Origin: Marinomonas algicola
Lineage (GTDB): Bacteria; Pseudomonadota; Gammaproteobacteria; Pseudomonadales; Marinomonadaceae
Reading direction: 5' to 3'
Assembly: GCF_014805825.1 (NCBI RefSeq)
Contig: NZ_CP061941.1
Coordinates: 3,162,001 to 3,226,000 of the forward strand
DNA length: 64,000 nt
Shown one piece after another: positions 24,349 through 34,568 of this stretch; the first letter of the stretch is position 1, and each line of letters starts with the position of its first letter. The translations under genes and the position numbers were made by a program. The notes beneath the pieces were generated by a model. That model worked only from the letters and a program-made list of their open reading frames with translations, was not told the DNA's origin and searched no databases.

Positions 24349-25713
24349 TTATTCATCATCGCCATATAAAGCACCACCTGGCATTGGATAACGTACGTAA
24401 TTACTCTGATTGTCCTGCATCTTAAGCCAAGTCATTTTCTCTTTAATTTTCTTCTCCAATCCTCTATCACTTGGATGATAATACGTCTCTGTCTGCACCT
24501 CTTCTGGCAGATATACTTCACCAGCCGCATAAGCATAGGGTTCTGAATGAGCATAACGGTAACCTTCACCATGACCCATATTCTTCGCTAGAGACGTTGG
24601 CGCATTTCTTAAATGATTCGGAACATCATAACTAGGTTGAGAGGCAACATCTCGCATCGCTTTCTTAAAAGCCTCATATACCGAATTACTCTTAGGTGCA
24701 CAAGCCAAATAAACAGTCGCTTGCGCAATCGCCCTATTCCCTTCACTCGGGCCAACTCGCTCAAATACATCCCAAGCCGTTAAAGCAACCTGCATCGCTC
24801 TTGGGTCGGCATTGCCAATATCTTCAGAGGCAATGGCCAACAAACGTCGTGCAATATAAAGAGGATCACAGCCGCCATCCAACATGCGAGCCATCCAATA
24901 TAAAGCACCATCAGGAGAAGAACCGCGAACAGACTTATGAAAAGCTGAGATTTGATCGTAAAAAACATCTCCTTTATTATCATAACGCCGAAAAGAGCCA
25001 CCTAACACATCTTTAATATTTTGCTCATCAACCTGATCATTTTCAGCAAGGTCAGTGACAATTTCTAAAAAGTTCAAAGCCCGTCGAATGTCACCGTCTG
25101 CCGCTCTGGCAAGAACGTCAAGATAATGATCATTGATCTGAAGACGCCGCTTACCCAATCCCCTTACCTCGTCAGTAAGAGCATGCAAGAGCACAGATTT
25201 GACATCATCCACAGTAGGCGTTTTAAGTCGATACACCCTAGCTCGAGAAAGTAAGGCAGAATTTAGCTCGAAGGAAGGGTTCTCCGTCGTCGCCCCAATA
25301 AACAAGAAAGTACCATCTTCAATATGTGGTAGAAAGGCATCCTGCTGCGACTTATTAAATCGATGCACCTCATCAATAAATAAAATTGATTGCTTACCGG
25401 TTAAAACCGTATTTTGCTTCGCTCGTTCTACAGCAGAGCGAATGTCTTTGACACCCGACATAACGGCCGATAAGGTAATAAAATGAATGTCAAGTTGGTG
25501 AGATAAAAGTTGAGCAAAGGTCGTTTTGCCAATTCCAGGGTTACCCCATAGTATAAAGGAATGACAGCGGCCGCTCTCAATCATTTTTCTTAATGGTTTT
25601 CCATCACCGGTCAAGTGCGCCTGACCAACATATTCAGACAAACTTTGCGGCCTCATACGAGCCGCTAAAGGAATAAAGGACGACTCAGTTTCTTGATCTG
25701 AAAACAAATCCAT
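24349..25713 (-). CDS. rarA: Replication-associated recombination protein RarA (MgsA)
   Basis: RarA is a AAA+ ATPase of the clamp-loader clade that acts at stalled replication forks and binds SSB. The 454-residue protein has Walker A GNPGIGKTTFAQ, Walker B LFIDEVHRFNK, the sensor GATTENPSFE, and the C-terminal MgsA tetramerisation region with LACAPKSNSVY and NHLRNAPTS. It begins five bases after lolA and is part of the conserved ftsK-lolA-rarA order. Confidence 0.95.
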   Translation of the reverse strand: MDLFSDQETESSFIPLAARMRPQSLSEYVGQAHLTGDGKPLRKMIESGRCHSFILWGNPGIGKTTFAQLLSHQLDIHFITLSAVMSGVKDIRSAVERAKQNTVLTGKQSILFIDEVHRFNKSQQDAFLPHIEDGTFLFIGATTENPSFELNSALLSRARVYRLKTPTVDDVKSVLLHALTDEVRGLGKRRLQINDHYLDVLARAADGDIRRALNFLEIVTDLAENDQVDEQNIKDVLGGSFRRYDNKGDVFYDQISAFHKSVRGSSPDGALYWMARMLDGGCDPLYIARRLLAIASEDIGNADPRAMQVALTAWDVFERVGPSEGNRAIAQATVYLACAPKSNSVYEAFKKAMRDVASQPSYDVPNHLRNAPTSLAKNMGHGEGYRYAHSEPYAYAAGEVYLPEEVQTETYYHPSDRGLEKKIKEKMTWLKMQDNQSNYVRYPMPGGALYGDDE

Positions 25714-25718
25714 AATGC

Positions 25719-26366
25719 TTATTCTTCGATAAAAACATCAATATCAGATGGCAAGTCAACCACGAAGTTTTTCTCTGACACGCCCTCATGAGTCTCAATA
25801 TCGTTAAACTCGATAACGGTTGTCTGACCCAAACTGTCTTCAATACTCATTGCACCAATGACGTCATTTTTAAAGGACAAGGTCAAACTGCCAAACAAAC
25901 CTTCTTCGGAGTTTGGAATAAGACGAAAACGTTGCTGCCCCAAAAAAGCCACATCATAAAAGGGCAACACTTTAGCCGCGGGCTGGCCCAATAAAGCCGC
26001 AGGAGATTGACCCAAAGTATTAACAACTTTCTTCTTAGTCGCCTGCTCTAAATCAACATCCCATATTGTCAACCACTCACCATCAGAAATAATGCGTTGT
26101 GGGAAAGGGTTGATCGTATCCCAAACAAAACGATTAGGGCTAGCAAGCATGAAAACGCCTTCACTTAATTGTACTTGATCTCCAGAATCGTTATAGGTAA
26201 CTTGAAGAAATTTACCTTCAACATTTCTATTGGCTTCTAATAATTCTGCCAATACAGCGGCTTGACTCCCTTGACCATCCTTAATTTGATCTGCGGCAAA
26301 AGAAGACACAGAAAAAATCACACAAAAAGCAATCAGTACATTTTTCAACGAGAATTTACGATACAT
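25719..26366 (-). CDS. lolA: Periplasmic lipoprotein chaperone LolA
   Basis: LolA carries outer-membrane lipoproteins from LolCDE to LolB across the periplasm. The 215-residue protein has a signal peptide (residues 1-24, cleavage after SSFA). The mature region has the beta-barrel pattern of LolA, with VEGKFLQVTYNDSG, FVWDTINPFPQRIISDGEWLTIWD and a C-terminal NFVVDLPSDIDVF. It lies between ftsK and rarA, as in E. coli. Confidence 0.93.
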   Translation of the reverse strand: MYRKFSLKNVLIAFCVIFSVSSFAADQIKDGQGSQAAVLAELLEANRNVEGKFLQVTYNDSGDQVQLSEGVFMLASPNRFVWDTINPFPQRIISDGEWLTIWDVDLEQATKKKVVNTLGQSPAALLGQPAAKVLPFYDVAFLGQQRFRLIPNSEEGLFGSLTLSFKNDVIGAMSIEDSLGQTTVIEFNDIETHEGVSEKNFVVDLPSDIDVFIEE

Positions 26367-26408
26367 TCAAATTTTCCTACGCTTTTACTCAAACATCAAT
26401 TTAGCCAT

Positions 26409-29153
26409 TTAAGACTCTGGTATAAGCACTTCTCTTTGACCATTTGTCCCCATTGGACCCACAAGACCTGCAGACTCCATTGCCTCCACAAGATTGGCCG
26501 CCCTGTTATACCCTATTTTAAGGCGTCTCTGAATAGAAGAAATTGAGGCTTTACGAGTTTCAACCACAATTTTTACAGCTTCATCATACAAAGCATCTTT
26601 ATCTTCAGAGTCGCCTGTTGCCGACATTAAATCCTCTGGATTAACAACAACATCTTCAATATAGTCAGGCTCCCCCCTCTCACGCCACTCTTCTACAACA
26701 GCATGAACCTCTTCATCCGAAACAAAAGCACCATGAACCCGAATTGGTGTTGGCAACCCAGCGGGTAGATAAAGCATGTCTCCCATGCCCAAAAGCTGAT
26801 CCGCACCCCCTTGATCAAGTATCGTCCTAGAATCAATTTTTGATGACACCTGAAATGCCATTCTAGTCGGAATATTTGCCTTAATTAGGCCAGTAATAAC
26901 ATCAACCGATGGACGTTGTGTCGCTAGAATCAAATGGATTCCAGCTGCACGTGCTTTTTGAGCTATGCGGGCAATAAGTTCTTCAACCTTTTTACCAACA
27001 ATCATCATCATATCAGCGAATTCGTCCACGACGATTACAATATAAGGGAGTGGCTCTAAGAGTGGTACGGTTCTTGGCACACCGTCTAACGAAAACATGG
27101 CCTCGCCGTCCGGTTGCCATAAAGGATCCTCTATTGGACTACCCGATTCAATCGCCTCTCTCACTTTTTTGTTATACCCAGCAATATTTCGGACGCCTAA
27201 CTTTGACATGAGCTTATATCGACGCTCCATTTCATCAACAGACCAACGTAGCCCATTAGCCGCATCTTTCATATCGGTAATAACAGGAGTCAATAAATGT
27301 GGAATACCTTCATAAATAGACAACTCAAGCATCTTAGGATCAACCATGATCATGCGAACCTCATCGGGTGTCGATTTAAGCAGCATACTTAATATCATGG
27401 CATTCACACCGACAGATTTACCTGAGCCGGTTGTCCCCGCCACCAAAACATGGGGCATTTTTGCTAAATCAACAACCACAGGCTCACCTGATATGTCATG
27501 ACCTAAAGACAGAGTTAAGGGTGAGGTAGACTTATCATAAGCATCACAATGAATTACTTCACTAAAATACACCGTATCGCGTATTTGATTTGGAATTTCT
27601 ATACCAATGGTTGATTTACCAGCAATGACCTCCACTACTCGCACACTCATCACACTTAAAGAACGCGCTAGGTCTTTTGCTAAATTGGTAATACGTGACA
27701 CCTTGACGCCTGGAGCTGGTTGAATTTCAAAACGCGTAATCACTGGCCCAGGATTAACCTCAACCACCTCGGCTTTTACGCCAAAATCAAGCAATCGAAT
27801 TTCCAACAATTCAGAAAGTGCGATTAATTCATCTTCCGTATATCCGCCTTTTTTAGGTTGCGGTTTTGTTAAAATAGAACGATCTGGCAAACTGAATAAT
27901 GACGGGCCCTTTATTGAAGATAGGCCAGATTCAGCACCACCAAGATTTTCCAACTGCTTCGCTTCTGACAGCGTCCGAACAGCAGGTTTATGACCCGAGT
28001 TCACCATATCAACTGGGCTTTTTTGTGGTTGGCTTTGTGTTTTTTCAAACGGAATATCTACTTGAGCCTTTGGTTTATCAGGAGAGTCTGTCTCAATTTT
28101 TTTTGTTGATGCTAAAGGTTTAGAAGCGGCTTTATTTACAGAAGGTGACCCCTCAACATATAAAGTATCTTCAACATTAATATCTAAATCACCAAGTGAA
28201 AACTCATCACTTGCCGATGCCGACATAAGATCCGCTTGGTCAAATTCACCAAGATTCACCTCCCTATCATGAGATGAATGTAATGGCTGGCGGTGCGGTA
28301 CAGATTTATTGCGTTTAAAATAATTTACAAGTGTCGAAAATAACGGCTCTTTACGGCCTACCTCAAATTGACTTTCATCCGATGTGCTTGCGTTACTTTC
28401 ATGAACCATTTCGCTGGACTTAGCTTTACGTAGCTTTCTAAATAAAGCAGGTTCATCGATATCAGACATCGCTTCCTCATGCGTGTATTCTTCATTAGCC
28501 GCAACGTCTTTAACCTCTTCCTCAGCTGAGTTTTCAATTTTACGGTTTTCAAAAAAAGCGCAAATGCGACGATAAAGAATAAACGCTTCCTCACCGATTT
28601 TTTCAGCCATAAAAATCCAATGCAATTGCAAAAGCAAAGTGAGCGACAACAGCCATATCGCTAAAGATACTAGGGTGGCGCCATCGTAACCAACCCAATG
28701 AAAAAGTAAACTACCAAGAGCCCTCCCTAGGATACCACCAGCCCCATACTGATAACTATTTTCACCTACAGTGTGTAAGAAGCTCAAAGCCGTACCAGAG
28801 GACAAATATAAAATGGAGCCAACCGTACAAATAAGCGCGTGGGTCAAAGGCGCTAATTTATGCGCGTTACGCCACACAACAAATAGAGTGCAGATAAACA
28901 CAATAGGTAAAGATAAAAACAGTGAGCCAAAAAAGGCCGAGCTGATGTCAGCGATGATCGCCCCTAATGCCCCCATCGAATTATAGATGGCATGACTACT
29001 ACCAGAATAAAACCAACCTGGGTCTTCGGCATTATAGGTATAAGTCGCTAAGCTAAAAAATAAAAAAAATACCAAGGCCGTAATAAAGGCCGCCTGTTTA
29101 GCAAACAACTCCCACATAGGTGATCGTCCCGACTCACTCAAACTTTCTGACAA
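26409..29153 (-). CDS. ftsK: DNA translocase FtsK
   Basis: FtsK coordinates chromosome dimer resolution with septation, pumping DNA toward dif and activating XerCD. The 914-residue protein has four to five N-terminal membrane helices (about 20-190), a shorter linker than E. coli (about 190-430, acidic and Ser-rich), then the motor with Walker A GTTGSGKSVGVNA and Walker B YIVIVVDEFADMMM. The C-terminal gamma winged helix that reads KOPS is present: SISSIQRRLKIGYNRAANLV and MGTNGQREVLIPES. lolA follows after 42 bp. Confidence 0.97.
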   Translation of the reverse strand: MSESLSESGRSPMWELFAKQAAFITALVFFLFFSLATYTYNAEDPGWFYSGSSHAIYNSMGALGAIIADISSAFFGSLFLSLPIVFICTLFVVWRNAHKLAPLTHALICTVGSILYLSSGTALSFLHTVGENSYQYGAGGILGRALGSLLFHWVGYDGATLVSLAIWLLSLTLLLQLHWIFMAEKIGEEAFILYRRICAFFENRKIENSAEEEVKDVAANEEYTHEEAMSDIDEPALFRKLRKAKSSEMVHESNASTSDESQFEVGRKEPLFSTLVNYFKRNKSVPHRQPLHSSHDREVNLGEFDQADLMSASASDEFSLGDLDINVEDTLYVEGSPSVNKAASKPLASTKKIETDSPDKPKAQVDIPFEKTQSQPQKSPVDMVNSGHKPAVRTLSEAKQLENLGGAESGLSSIKGPSLFSLPDRSILTKPQPKKGGYTEDELIALSELLEIRLLDFGVKAEVVEVNPGPVITRFEIQPAPGVKVSRITNLAKDLARSLSVMSVRVVEVIAGKSTIGIEIPNQIRDTVYFSEVIHCDAYDKSTSPLTLSLGHDISGEPVVVDLAKMPHVLVAGTTGSGKSVGVNAMILSMLLKSTPDEVRMIMVDPKMLELSIYEGIPHLLTPVITDMKDAANGLRWSVDEMERRYKLMSKLGVRNIAGYNKKVREAIESGSPIEDPLWQPDGEAMFSLDGVPRTVPLLEPLPYIVIVVDEFADMMMIVGKKVEELIARIAQKARAAGIHLILATQRPSVDVITGLIKANIPTRMAFQVSSKIDSRTILDQGGADQLLGMGDMLYLPAGLPTPIRVHGAFVSDEEVHAVVEEWRERGEPDYIEDVVVNPEDLMSATGDSEDKDALYDEAVKIVVETRKASISSIQRRLKIGYNRAANLVEAMESAGLVGPMGTNGQREVLIPES

Positions 29154-29228
29154 AATGGCCTCTCACACAGTTTTACATTAAGTTAAGAATTTTTATCTTA
29201 CTTTATATCTCAAGCGAAAGTTTACCAC

Positions 29229-29257
29229 AAAAAAAACCAGCCCGAGGGCTGGTTTTT
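29229..29257 (-). terminator. Terminator of the porin gene
   Basis: AAAAACCAGCCC and GGGCTGGTTTTT flank a two-base centre, with eight T on the minus strand. It lies 25 bp after the porin stop and before ftsK. Confidence 0.92.
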
Positions 29258-29281
29258 AGCTTTTCCTAAGAAAGGGAAATC

Positions 29282-30142
29282 TTAGAAGAATGATTTAACA
29301 CCAACGATAACTTTCTCATCAGAAAGTTCACCATCGTAGTTTTTAACGTAGTAAGTTAGATCACCTACTGCGTACTCACCAATGAAGTAAGTACCGTCTT
29401 TGTTGTTCTCTTCATCAGAAGTGTATTCTAGAGTAAGAGTTAACGCGTCAGTTGCCGCGAAAGCGATAGAAGCAGTTAGTTCTTCACGATCAGTTGTTGT
29501 ACCAGTACCAACTTCACCTACACCGTAGTTCAAAGACAGTGTCGCAGCACCAGCGTCAGCTTGTAGGCCAACGTTAACGGCATTCGCATCACCAACAGAA
29601 CCACCAGAGATACCGGCTTTGAAACCACCAAGATCAGCAACATAAGAAGCCGCAACACCGATATCAGAATCATCAGTAGCAGTAGAAGTAGTTGCTTCAA
29701 GTGCAATAGTTAGGCCTGGAGCAACATTGTAACGAACACCTGTGTTATCAGTATCGCCAGCTGCCGTTCTCAGATCAACACCACCGATCAACTCATCCAT
29801 GCCCATGAATGAACCAGTTGCTACTGATCCATCAAAACGACCGAAAGAAACAGCGCCTTGCTTAACATAAAGTTTTTCAAAGCCAACTTTAGTGCCTTCA
29901 TCAGCGCCAGTAGTAGCAATTTCGATTTCAGCGTAAACAACACCAGTATCAACTTTTAATTCAACTTCACCAAGATCTGTACCGTCTGCAAGATCGTTAG
30001 TTGCTTTTGAATCACCGTAGTAAGACGTATATTCAACACCCGCTTCACCTGTAAAAACAGCTTCAGCAGCAAAAGTAGTAGTAGATACAGCGGCCGCAAC
30101 AGCAGATACTGCAAAGATAGAAGCAAGTTTAATCGCTTTCAT
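29282..30142 (-). CDS. Outer-membrane porin
   Basis: The 286 residues begin with a clear signal peptide (MKAIKLASIFAVSAVAAAV, cleavage near TTFA-AEAV). The mature part alternates polar and hydrophobic residues in short strands separated by Gly/Asp/Thr-rich turns, and ends in KVIVGVKSFF with a terminal Phe, the BAM recognition signature. It is likely a trimeric general porin. The composition is acidic, with strong codon bias suggesting high expression. It is monocistronic, with a strong terminator and a 522-bp upstream region. The exact porin class and substrate are not evident. Confidence 0.85.
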   Translation of the reverse strand: MKAIKLASIFAVSAVAAAVSTTTFAAEAVFTGEAGVEYTSYYGDSKATNDLADGTDLGEVELKVDTGVVYAEIEIATTGADEGTKVGFEKLYVKQGAVSFGRFDGSVATGSFMGMDELIGGVDLRTAAGDTDNTGVRYNVAPGLTIALEATTSTATDDSDIGVAASYVADLGGFKAGISGGSVGDANAVNVGLQADAGAATLSLNYGVGEVGTGTTTDREELTASIAFAATDALTLTLEYTSDEENNKDGTYFIGEYAVGDLTYYVKNYDGELSDEKVIVGVKSFF

Positions 30143-30664
30143 TCAAGATTCCCCTTTATATTTTATATTTTGTCTTTTAGACCTATTGAAAGGTTTCTAT
30201 AACCTAAACAAGAAACGCTGACAAATCAACGACTCATGTATACTAAAACCTAACAGTTTCACTTTTATGACATATAGGTCAGAAAAGTCAACCATTTACT
30301 CATTACCAAACAACATAATTTTAAATCGTTGCTTCGAAACGAAGTTGGTTTAGAACTGACATGATTAAAACCAAGTTTTCCTATGCTGGTCAAGCCTTCA
30401 TGTGTTTTTTTTTCTTATTTTTTGCATTTTTGATGTTTTAAATGATTTGACAGATCAAAAACAGCCTTTATGTTGCATAATCCGGATATATGTGAATGTA
30501 AAAAACAGCCAAAAAACAATTTTACTCAAACATTAAACGTATTTTCAAACACCTTCTTTTTTTTATCGTTATCAAAAGAAATGAGTGAAAAATAACATTT
30601 AAAAACAAAATTTAGGAGCAAAGCTTCTATACTGGTAGTCGATACTATTCAAAAAAAGAAAACG
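30143..30664. other. AT-rich divergent intergenic region, porin/aat
   Basis: These 522 bp hold the promoters of the porin (minus) and aat (plus). TATACT near 30628 may be the aat -10. A GGGGAA ribosome binding site precedes the porin ATG. I see no hairpin terminator, RNA gene or coding sequence. A long leader for the porin is possible. Confidence 0.5.
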
Positions 30665-31402
30665 ATGACACAGCAAACAGAGCAAAAAACACTGACCTTA
30701 TTGAATGACTCTCCTTTTGACATACCGATACCTCATAAGGCACTAGATGATCCTGATGGATTATGTGCTGTAGGCGGCGATTTAAGCGTAATACGCCTTA
30801 TTAATATGTATCAACATGGTTTTTTCCCTTGGTATAGTGAACCAGACCCAATTTTATGGTGGCATCCAACAAATAGATGCGTGCTTATGCCATCTCAATT
30901 TCACTTATCTAGATCAATGAGAAAACACCTAAGAAAGCACTCATGGGAAATAAAAATTAATACCGCCTTTGATGAAGTGATGAACCATTGTTCGATGAGT
31001 CGCCAGAGCAAAGAAGGGACATGGATTTCTGATGAAATCAAAACCGCGTACAAAGAACTGCAATTGTCTGGCTTCGCCCACTCAGTAGAAGTATGGGAAG
31101 ATAGCACCCTCATAGGTGGGTTTTATGGCGTCTGTATTGACCATGTTTTTTTTGGGGAGTCCATGTTTTCAAATAAAGAAAACGCCTCTAAAACAGCCTT
31201 ATACGCACTTTGTCAATATGCATCAGACATTGGAGTAGAATTAATCGACTGCCAAGTGGAATCGAGCCACCTACTTTCTCTAGGTGCAAAATTAATCGAC
31301 AGGTCAATCTTCTGTGATCTGCTAAAAAAATATTGTGTGGAGGCTCAAGGTAATCTAGCGTTAACAAATACCAAGACAATTTCTTGGAAAATTACCCCTT
31401 AA
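30665..31402 (+). CDS. aat: Leucyl/phenylalanyl-tRNA--protein transferase
   Basis: Aat adds Leu or Phe to proteins with N-terminal Lys or Arg, marking them for ClpS-ClpAP degradation. The 245-residue protein has the family core: DPDGLCAVGGDLS, GFFPWYSEPDPILWWHPTNR, the HSVEVWEDSTLIGGFYGVCI strand and IDCQVESSHLLSLGA. It is close to infA and to clpS-clpA, which encode its adaptor and unfoldase, so three parts of the N-degron pathway are within 4 kb. This is the E. coli arrangement. Confidence 0.95.
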   Translation: MTQQTEQKTLTLLNDSPFDIPIPHKALDDPDGLCAVGGDLSVIRLINMYQHGFFPWYSEPDPILWWHPTNRCVLMPSQFHLSRSMRKHLRKHSWEIKINTAFDEVMNHCSMSRQSKEGTWISDEIKTAYKELQLSGFAHSVEVWEDSTLIGGFYGVCIDHVFFGESMFSNKENASKTALYALCQYASDIGVELIDCQVESSHLLSLGAKLIDRSIFCDLLKKYCVEAQGNLALTNTKTISWKITP

Positions 31403-31629
31403 ATTGCCATCTTAGTCGTAATTTTATCAACAAGATGTACTCGTCTTAGTCGATAGGGATGCAAATATAGGCCTGAAAAGAAGAATACTTCCTCTGCTCA
31501 TTTGCTATTCAGCATTTTTTTAGGCAAAATACGCGCGACTAAATTTCAAATAAGACCTTATTCTTAATATTGTGCAATTTGAATTGGGCTTTATATGGCC
31601 TTCACCTTTCAAACCATAGGACATTTATT

Positions 31630-31848
31630 GTGGCAAAAGAAGACAGCTTAGAAATGGAAGGCACTATCATTGATACACTGCCTAACACCATGTTCCGCGT
31701 CGAACTAGAAAACGGACACGTTGTAATTGCGCATATTTCAGGAAAAATGCGCAAAAATTACATTCGTATATTAACTGGCGATAAAGTAAAAGTTGAACTT
31801 ACACCTTACGACTTAACTAAGGGTCGTATCGTTTATCGTGCACGTTAA
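31630..31848 (+). CDS. infA: Translation initiation factor IF-1
   Basis: IF-1 blocks the ribosomal A site during initiation. The 72-residue protein starts at GTG 31630 (read MAKEDSLEMEGTIIDTL), with AGGA eight bases upstream; this matches the universal IF-1 N-terminus, so the longer upstream frame was rejected. The S1/OB fold is complete through GRIVYRAR. It follows aat by 227 bp. In Pseudomonas an arginyl-tRNA-protein transferase lies between the two; here that gap holds no such gene. Confidence 0.97.
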   Translation: MAKEDSLEMEGTIIDTLPNTMFRVELENGHVVIAHISGKMRKNYIRILTGDKVKVELTPYDLTKGRIVYRAR

Positions 31849-31883
31849 ACTGTCTATTTTTACTGTAAAGAAATAGAAATAAG

Positions 31884-31920
31884 ACATAAAAAAACCGGAT
31901 AATATCCGGTTTTTTTATGT
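31884..31920. terminator. Bidirectional terminator between infA and clpA
   Basis: ACATAAAAAAACCGGAT and ATCCGGTTTTTTTATGT form a perfect 17-bp inverted repeat with a 3-nt loop and runs of seven A and seven T. It serves both convergent genes. Confidence 0.93.
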
Positions 31921-31940
31921 CTATCTAAACCACTCGATCG

Positions 31941-34199
31941 CTAATGGTGCAGTAACTTTTCTTCCTCGATCGTTAATAGTAATTCATCCTTCCCTTCATC
32001 AAGCGTTGCTTTAACAACACCACCACCATCTAAACTTCCAAACAAAATCAGTTCAGCCAAGGGTTTCTTTAGATGCTCTTGTATTACTCGAGCCATAGGC
32101 CTCGCCCCCATTGTTTGATCGTATCCCTTACTCGCCAACCACCCTCTTGCGGTATCGGCAACGTCAAGGAGAACAGACTTTGGATCAAGCTGAGCTTGCA
32201 GCTCTACTAGGAACTTATCCACAACGTTAAAGATAACTCTTTCATCAAGCTGCTTAAATTGAATTACGGCATCTAAACGGTTTCGAAACTCTGGCGTAAA
32301 AGTACGACTGATAATTTCCATACCATCGGTTGAATTATCTTGACTTGAGAAACCAATTGAACGTTTTGCAAGCACTTCAGCGCCCGCATTAGACGTCATG
32401 ATCAAAATAACATTCCTAAAGTCTGCTTTACGCCCATTGTTGTCTGTTAGGGTTCCATGATCCATAACTTGAAGCAATATATTAAACACTTCTGGATGGG
32501 CTTTTTCTATCTCATCCAGCAATACAACACTGTGTGGGTTTTTAGTAACGGCTTCCGTTAATAAACCGCCTTGATCAAAGCCAACATAGCCTGGTGGCGC
32601 ACCGATTAAACGAGATACGGCATGACGCTCCATATATTCAGACATATCAAAACGAATTAACTCAACACCAAGTTGCTTTGCAAGCTGGCGAGTTACTTCT
32701 GTTTTGCCCACCCCTGTTGGACCAGCCATAAGAAACGAACCAATTGGTTTTTGATCCGGTTTGAGGCCAGCACGTGACAACTTAATCGCGGCGGATAAGG
32801 ACTCAATCGCACCGTCTTGCCCAAACACCACCATTTTAAGGTTGCGTTCTAGGTTAGAAAGCACTTGCCTATCATCTGAATTAACCGCTTTTACCGGTAC
32901 ACGAGCAATTTTTGAAACAATATCTTCTATTTCAGTAACACCAATAACCTCTTTACGCTTTTCTTTGGGCTGCAAGCGCTGGTATGCGCCAGCTTCATCG
33001 ATGACATCGATGGCTTTATCTGGCATATGACGATCTGTAATGTAACGCGAAGCCAACTCGGAAGCGGCTAATAGCGCCGGTTCTTCATATTTAATTTGAT
33101 GATGATCTTCAAAAGAACCAATAATACCTTTCAGTATTTGATAGGTGTCTTCAACACTTGGTTCATTTACATCAATTTTTTGGAAACGCCTGGCAAGCGC
33201 ATGATCTTTTTCAAAAACACCTCTAAATTCTTGAAAGGTTGTCGAGCCAATACAACGTAAATCACCGGAGCTCAGGGCTGGTTTAAGCAGGTTTGACGCA
33301 TCCATCACGCCCCCAGAGGCCGCACCAGCACCTATAATAGTGTGAATTTCATCGATAAACAAAATGGCATTCGGTTGTTTCTTCAAATCATTCAAAAGCT
33401 GTTTCAAACGTTTTTCAAAGTCACCACGGTATTTGGTGCCAGCGAGCAAAGCCCCCATGTCTAAAGAATAAACCACTCCATCTTGAATAACATCAGGCAC
33501 TTCATTATCGACTATTCGTTTTGCCAGCCCCTCTGCGATTGCCGTTTTACCGACACCTGATTCGCCAACCAAAAGGGGGTTATTTTTGCGGCGGCGTGAC
33601 AGAGTTTGCACCACTCTTTCGACTTCGTATTCACGACCGATTAGTCTATCAATCTTTCCTTTCTTAGCTTCTTCATTGAGGTTTGTGGCGTATTTTTGTA
33701 ATGGAGCAACATTACTATCATCTTGCTCATCCTCTTCTTTGTCTTCTGCTGAGGCTTGATCCCCTACTTTAGAGATCCCATGAGCCACAAAGTTCACAAC
33801 ATCAATACGAGCAACACCATGGCGCTTGAGCAAATAAACGCCCTGACTTTCTTGCTCACTAAAAATAGCCACTAAGACATTAGCGCCTGTTACTTCTCTT
33901 TTACCAGAGGATTGAACATGAAAAACGGCACGCTGGAGAACGCGCTGAAAACCAAGAGTTGGCTGAACTTCTCTCTCCGCATCATCCTCTGGTATTAACG
34001 GCGTTGTACTGTCTACAAACTCCTCTAACTCCTGTTTTAAAACATCCAATGCGACACCACAAGCGGACAAAACCGAAGACGCCGCATGATTTTCTATTAA
34101 AGCCAATAAAAGGTGTTCGACCGTCATAAACTCATGACGTTTATCCCTAGCTGTTTTAAATGCGTTATTTAAGGTTTGCTCTAGTTCTTTATCTAGCAT
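31941..34199 (-). CDS. clpA: ATP-dependent Clp protease ATP-binding subunit ClpA
   Basis: ClpA unfolds substrates and feeds them to ClpP. The 752-residue protein has the double-repeat Clp N domain (1-145), a first AAA+ module (GESGVGKTAIAEG, FIDEIHTIIGAG) and a second (GPTGVGKTEVTRQ, VLLDEIEKAHPEV). The IGF-type loop that docks ClpP is seen as RSIGFSS near residue 620. It is 21 bp downstream of clpS, its adaptor, forming a clpS-clpA operon. Confidence 0.97.
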   Translation of the reverse strand: MLDKELEQTLNNAFKTARDKRHEFMTVEHLLLALIENHAASSVLSACGVALDVLKQELEEFVDSTTPLIPEDDAEREVQPTLGFQRVLQRAVFHVQSSGKREVTGANVLVAIFSEQESQGVYLLKRHGVARIDVVNFVAHGISKVGDQASAEDKEEDEQDDSNVAPLQKYATNLNEEAKKGKIDRLIGREYEVERVVQTLSRRRKNNPLLVGESGVGKTAIAEGLAKRIVDNEVPDVIQDGVVYSLDMGALLAGTKYRGDFEKRLKQLLNDLKKQPNAILFIDEIHTIIGAGAASGGVMDASNLLKPALSSGDLRCIGSTTFQEFRGVFEKDHALARRFQKIDVNEPSVEDTYQILKGIIGSFEDHHQIKYEEPALLAASELASRYITDRHMPDKAIDVIDEAGAYQRLQPKEKRKEVIGVTEIEDIVSKIARVPVKAVNSDDRQVLSNLERNLKMVVFGQDGAIESLSAAIKLSRAGLKPDQKPIGSFLMAGPTGVGKTEVTRQLAKQLGVELIRFDMSEYMERHAVSRLIGAPPGYVGFDQGGLLTEAVTKNPHSVVLLDEIEKAHPEVFNILLQVMDHGTLTDNNGRKADFRNVILIMTSNAGAEVLAKRSIGFSSQDNSTDGMEIISRTFTPEFRNRLDAVIQFKQLDERVIFNVVDKFLVELQAQLDPKSVLLDVADTARGWLASKGYDQTMGARPMARVIQEHLKKPLAELILFGSLDGGGVVKATLDEGKDELLLTIEEEKLLHH

Positions 34200-34220
34200 A
34201 GTAGTAACCTCACCATTAAG

Positions 34221-34568
34221 TCAGTCAACTTGTTGCAAATCACACATTAAAGGATGCTCATTTTGTTGAGCAAACTGCTGCACCATTGCCACTTTCGTTT
34301 CTGCAACGTCAAAAGTAAATACGCCGCAAACCCCCTTACCTTTAGTATGAACCTCCAACATAACTTGCTTCGCTTTTTCTGTATCCAAAGAAAAGAAACG
34401 CTGCAAAACAAAGACAACAAAATCCATTGGCGTAAAATCATCATTAAACAAAACAACCTGATACATAGAGGGTGGCTTTAACTGCATTTCTTCTTTAGAT
34501 ATAGCAACCACTGAATGACCTTGCTGATCATCTTCTAATCCTAGTCGAATTTTTTGCGCTGTAATCAT
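34221..34568 (-). CDS. clpS: ClpS adaptor for N-degron substrates
   Basis: ClpS binds primary destabilising N-terminal residues (Leu, Phe, Tyr, Trp) and hands substrates to ClpA. The 115-residue protein has the pocket motif LFNDDFTPMDFVVFVL and the HTKGKGVCGVFTFDVAETK segment. I placed the start at ATG 34568, since AGAGA stands about six bases before it; a TTG two codons earlier is possible. It is divergent from cspD. Confidence 0.95.
   Translation of the reverse strand: MITAQKIRLGLEDDQQGHSVVAISKEEMQLKPPSMYQVVLFNDDFTPMDFVVFVLQRFFSLDTEKAKQVMLEVHTKGKGVCGVFTFDVAETKVAMVQQFAQQNEHPLMCDLQQVD

Noticed and set aside
23932..24400. Fluoride riboswitch upstream of crcB
   Set aside because: The upstream sequence is the end of rarA and shows no crcB-motif conserved core.
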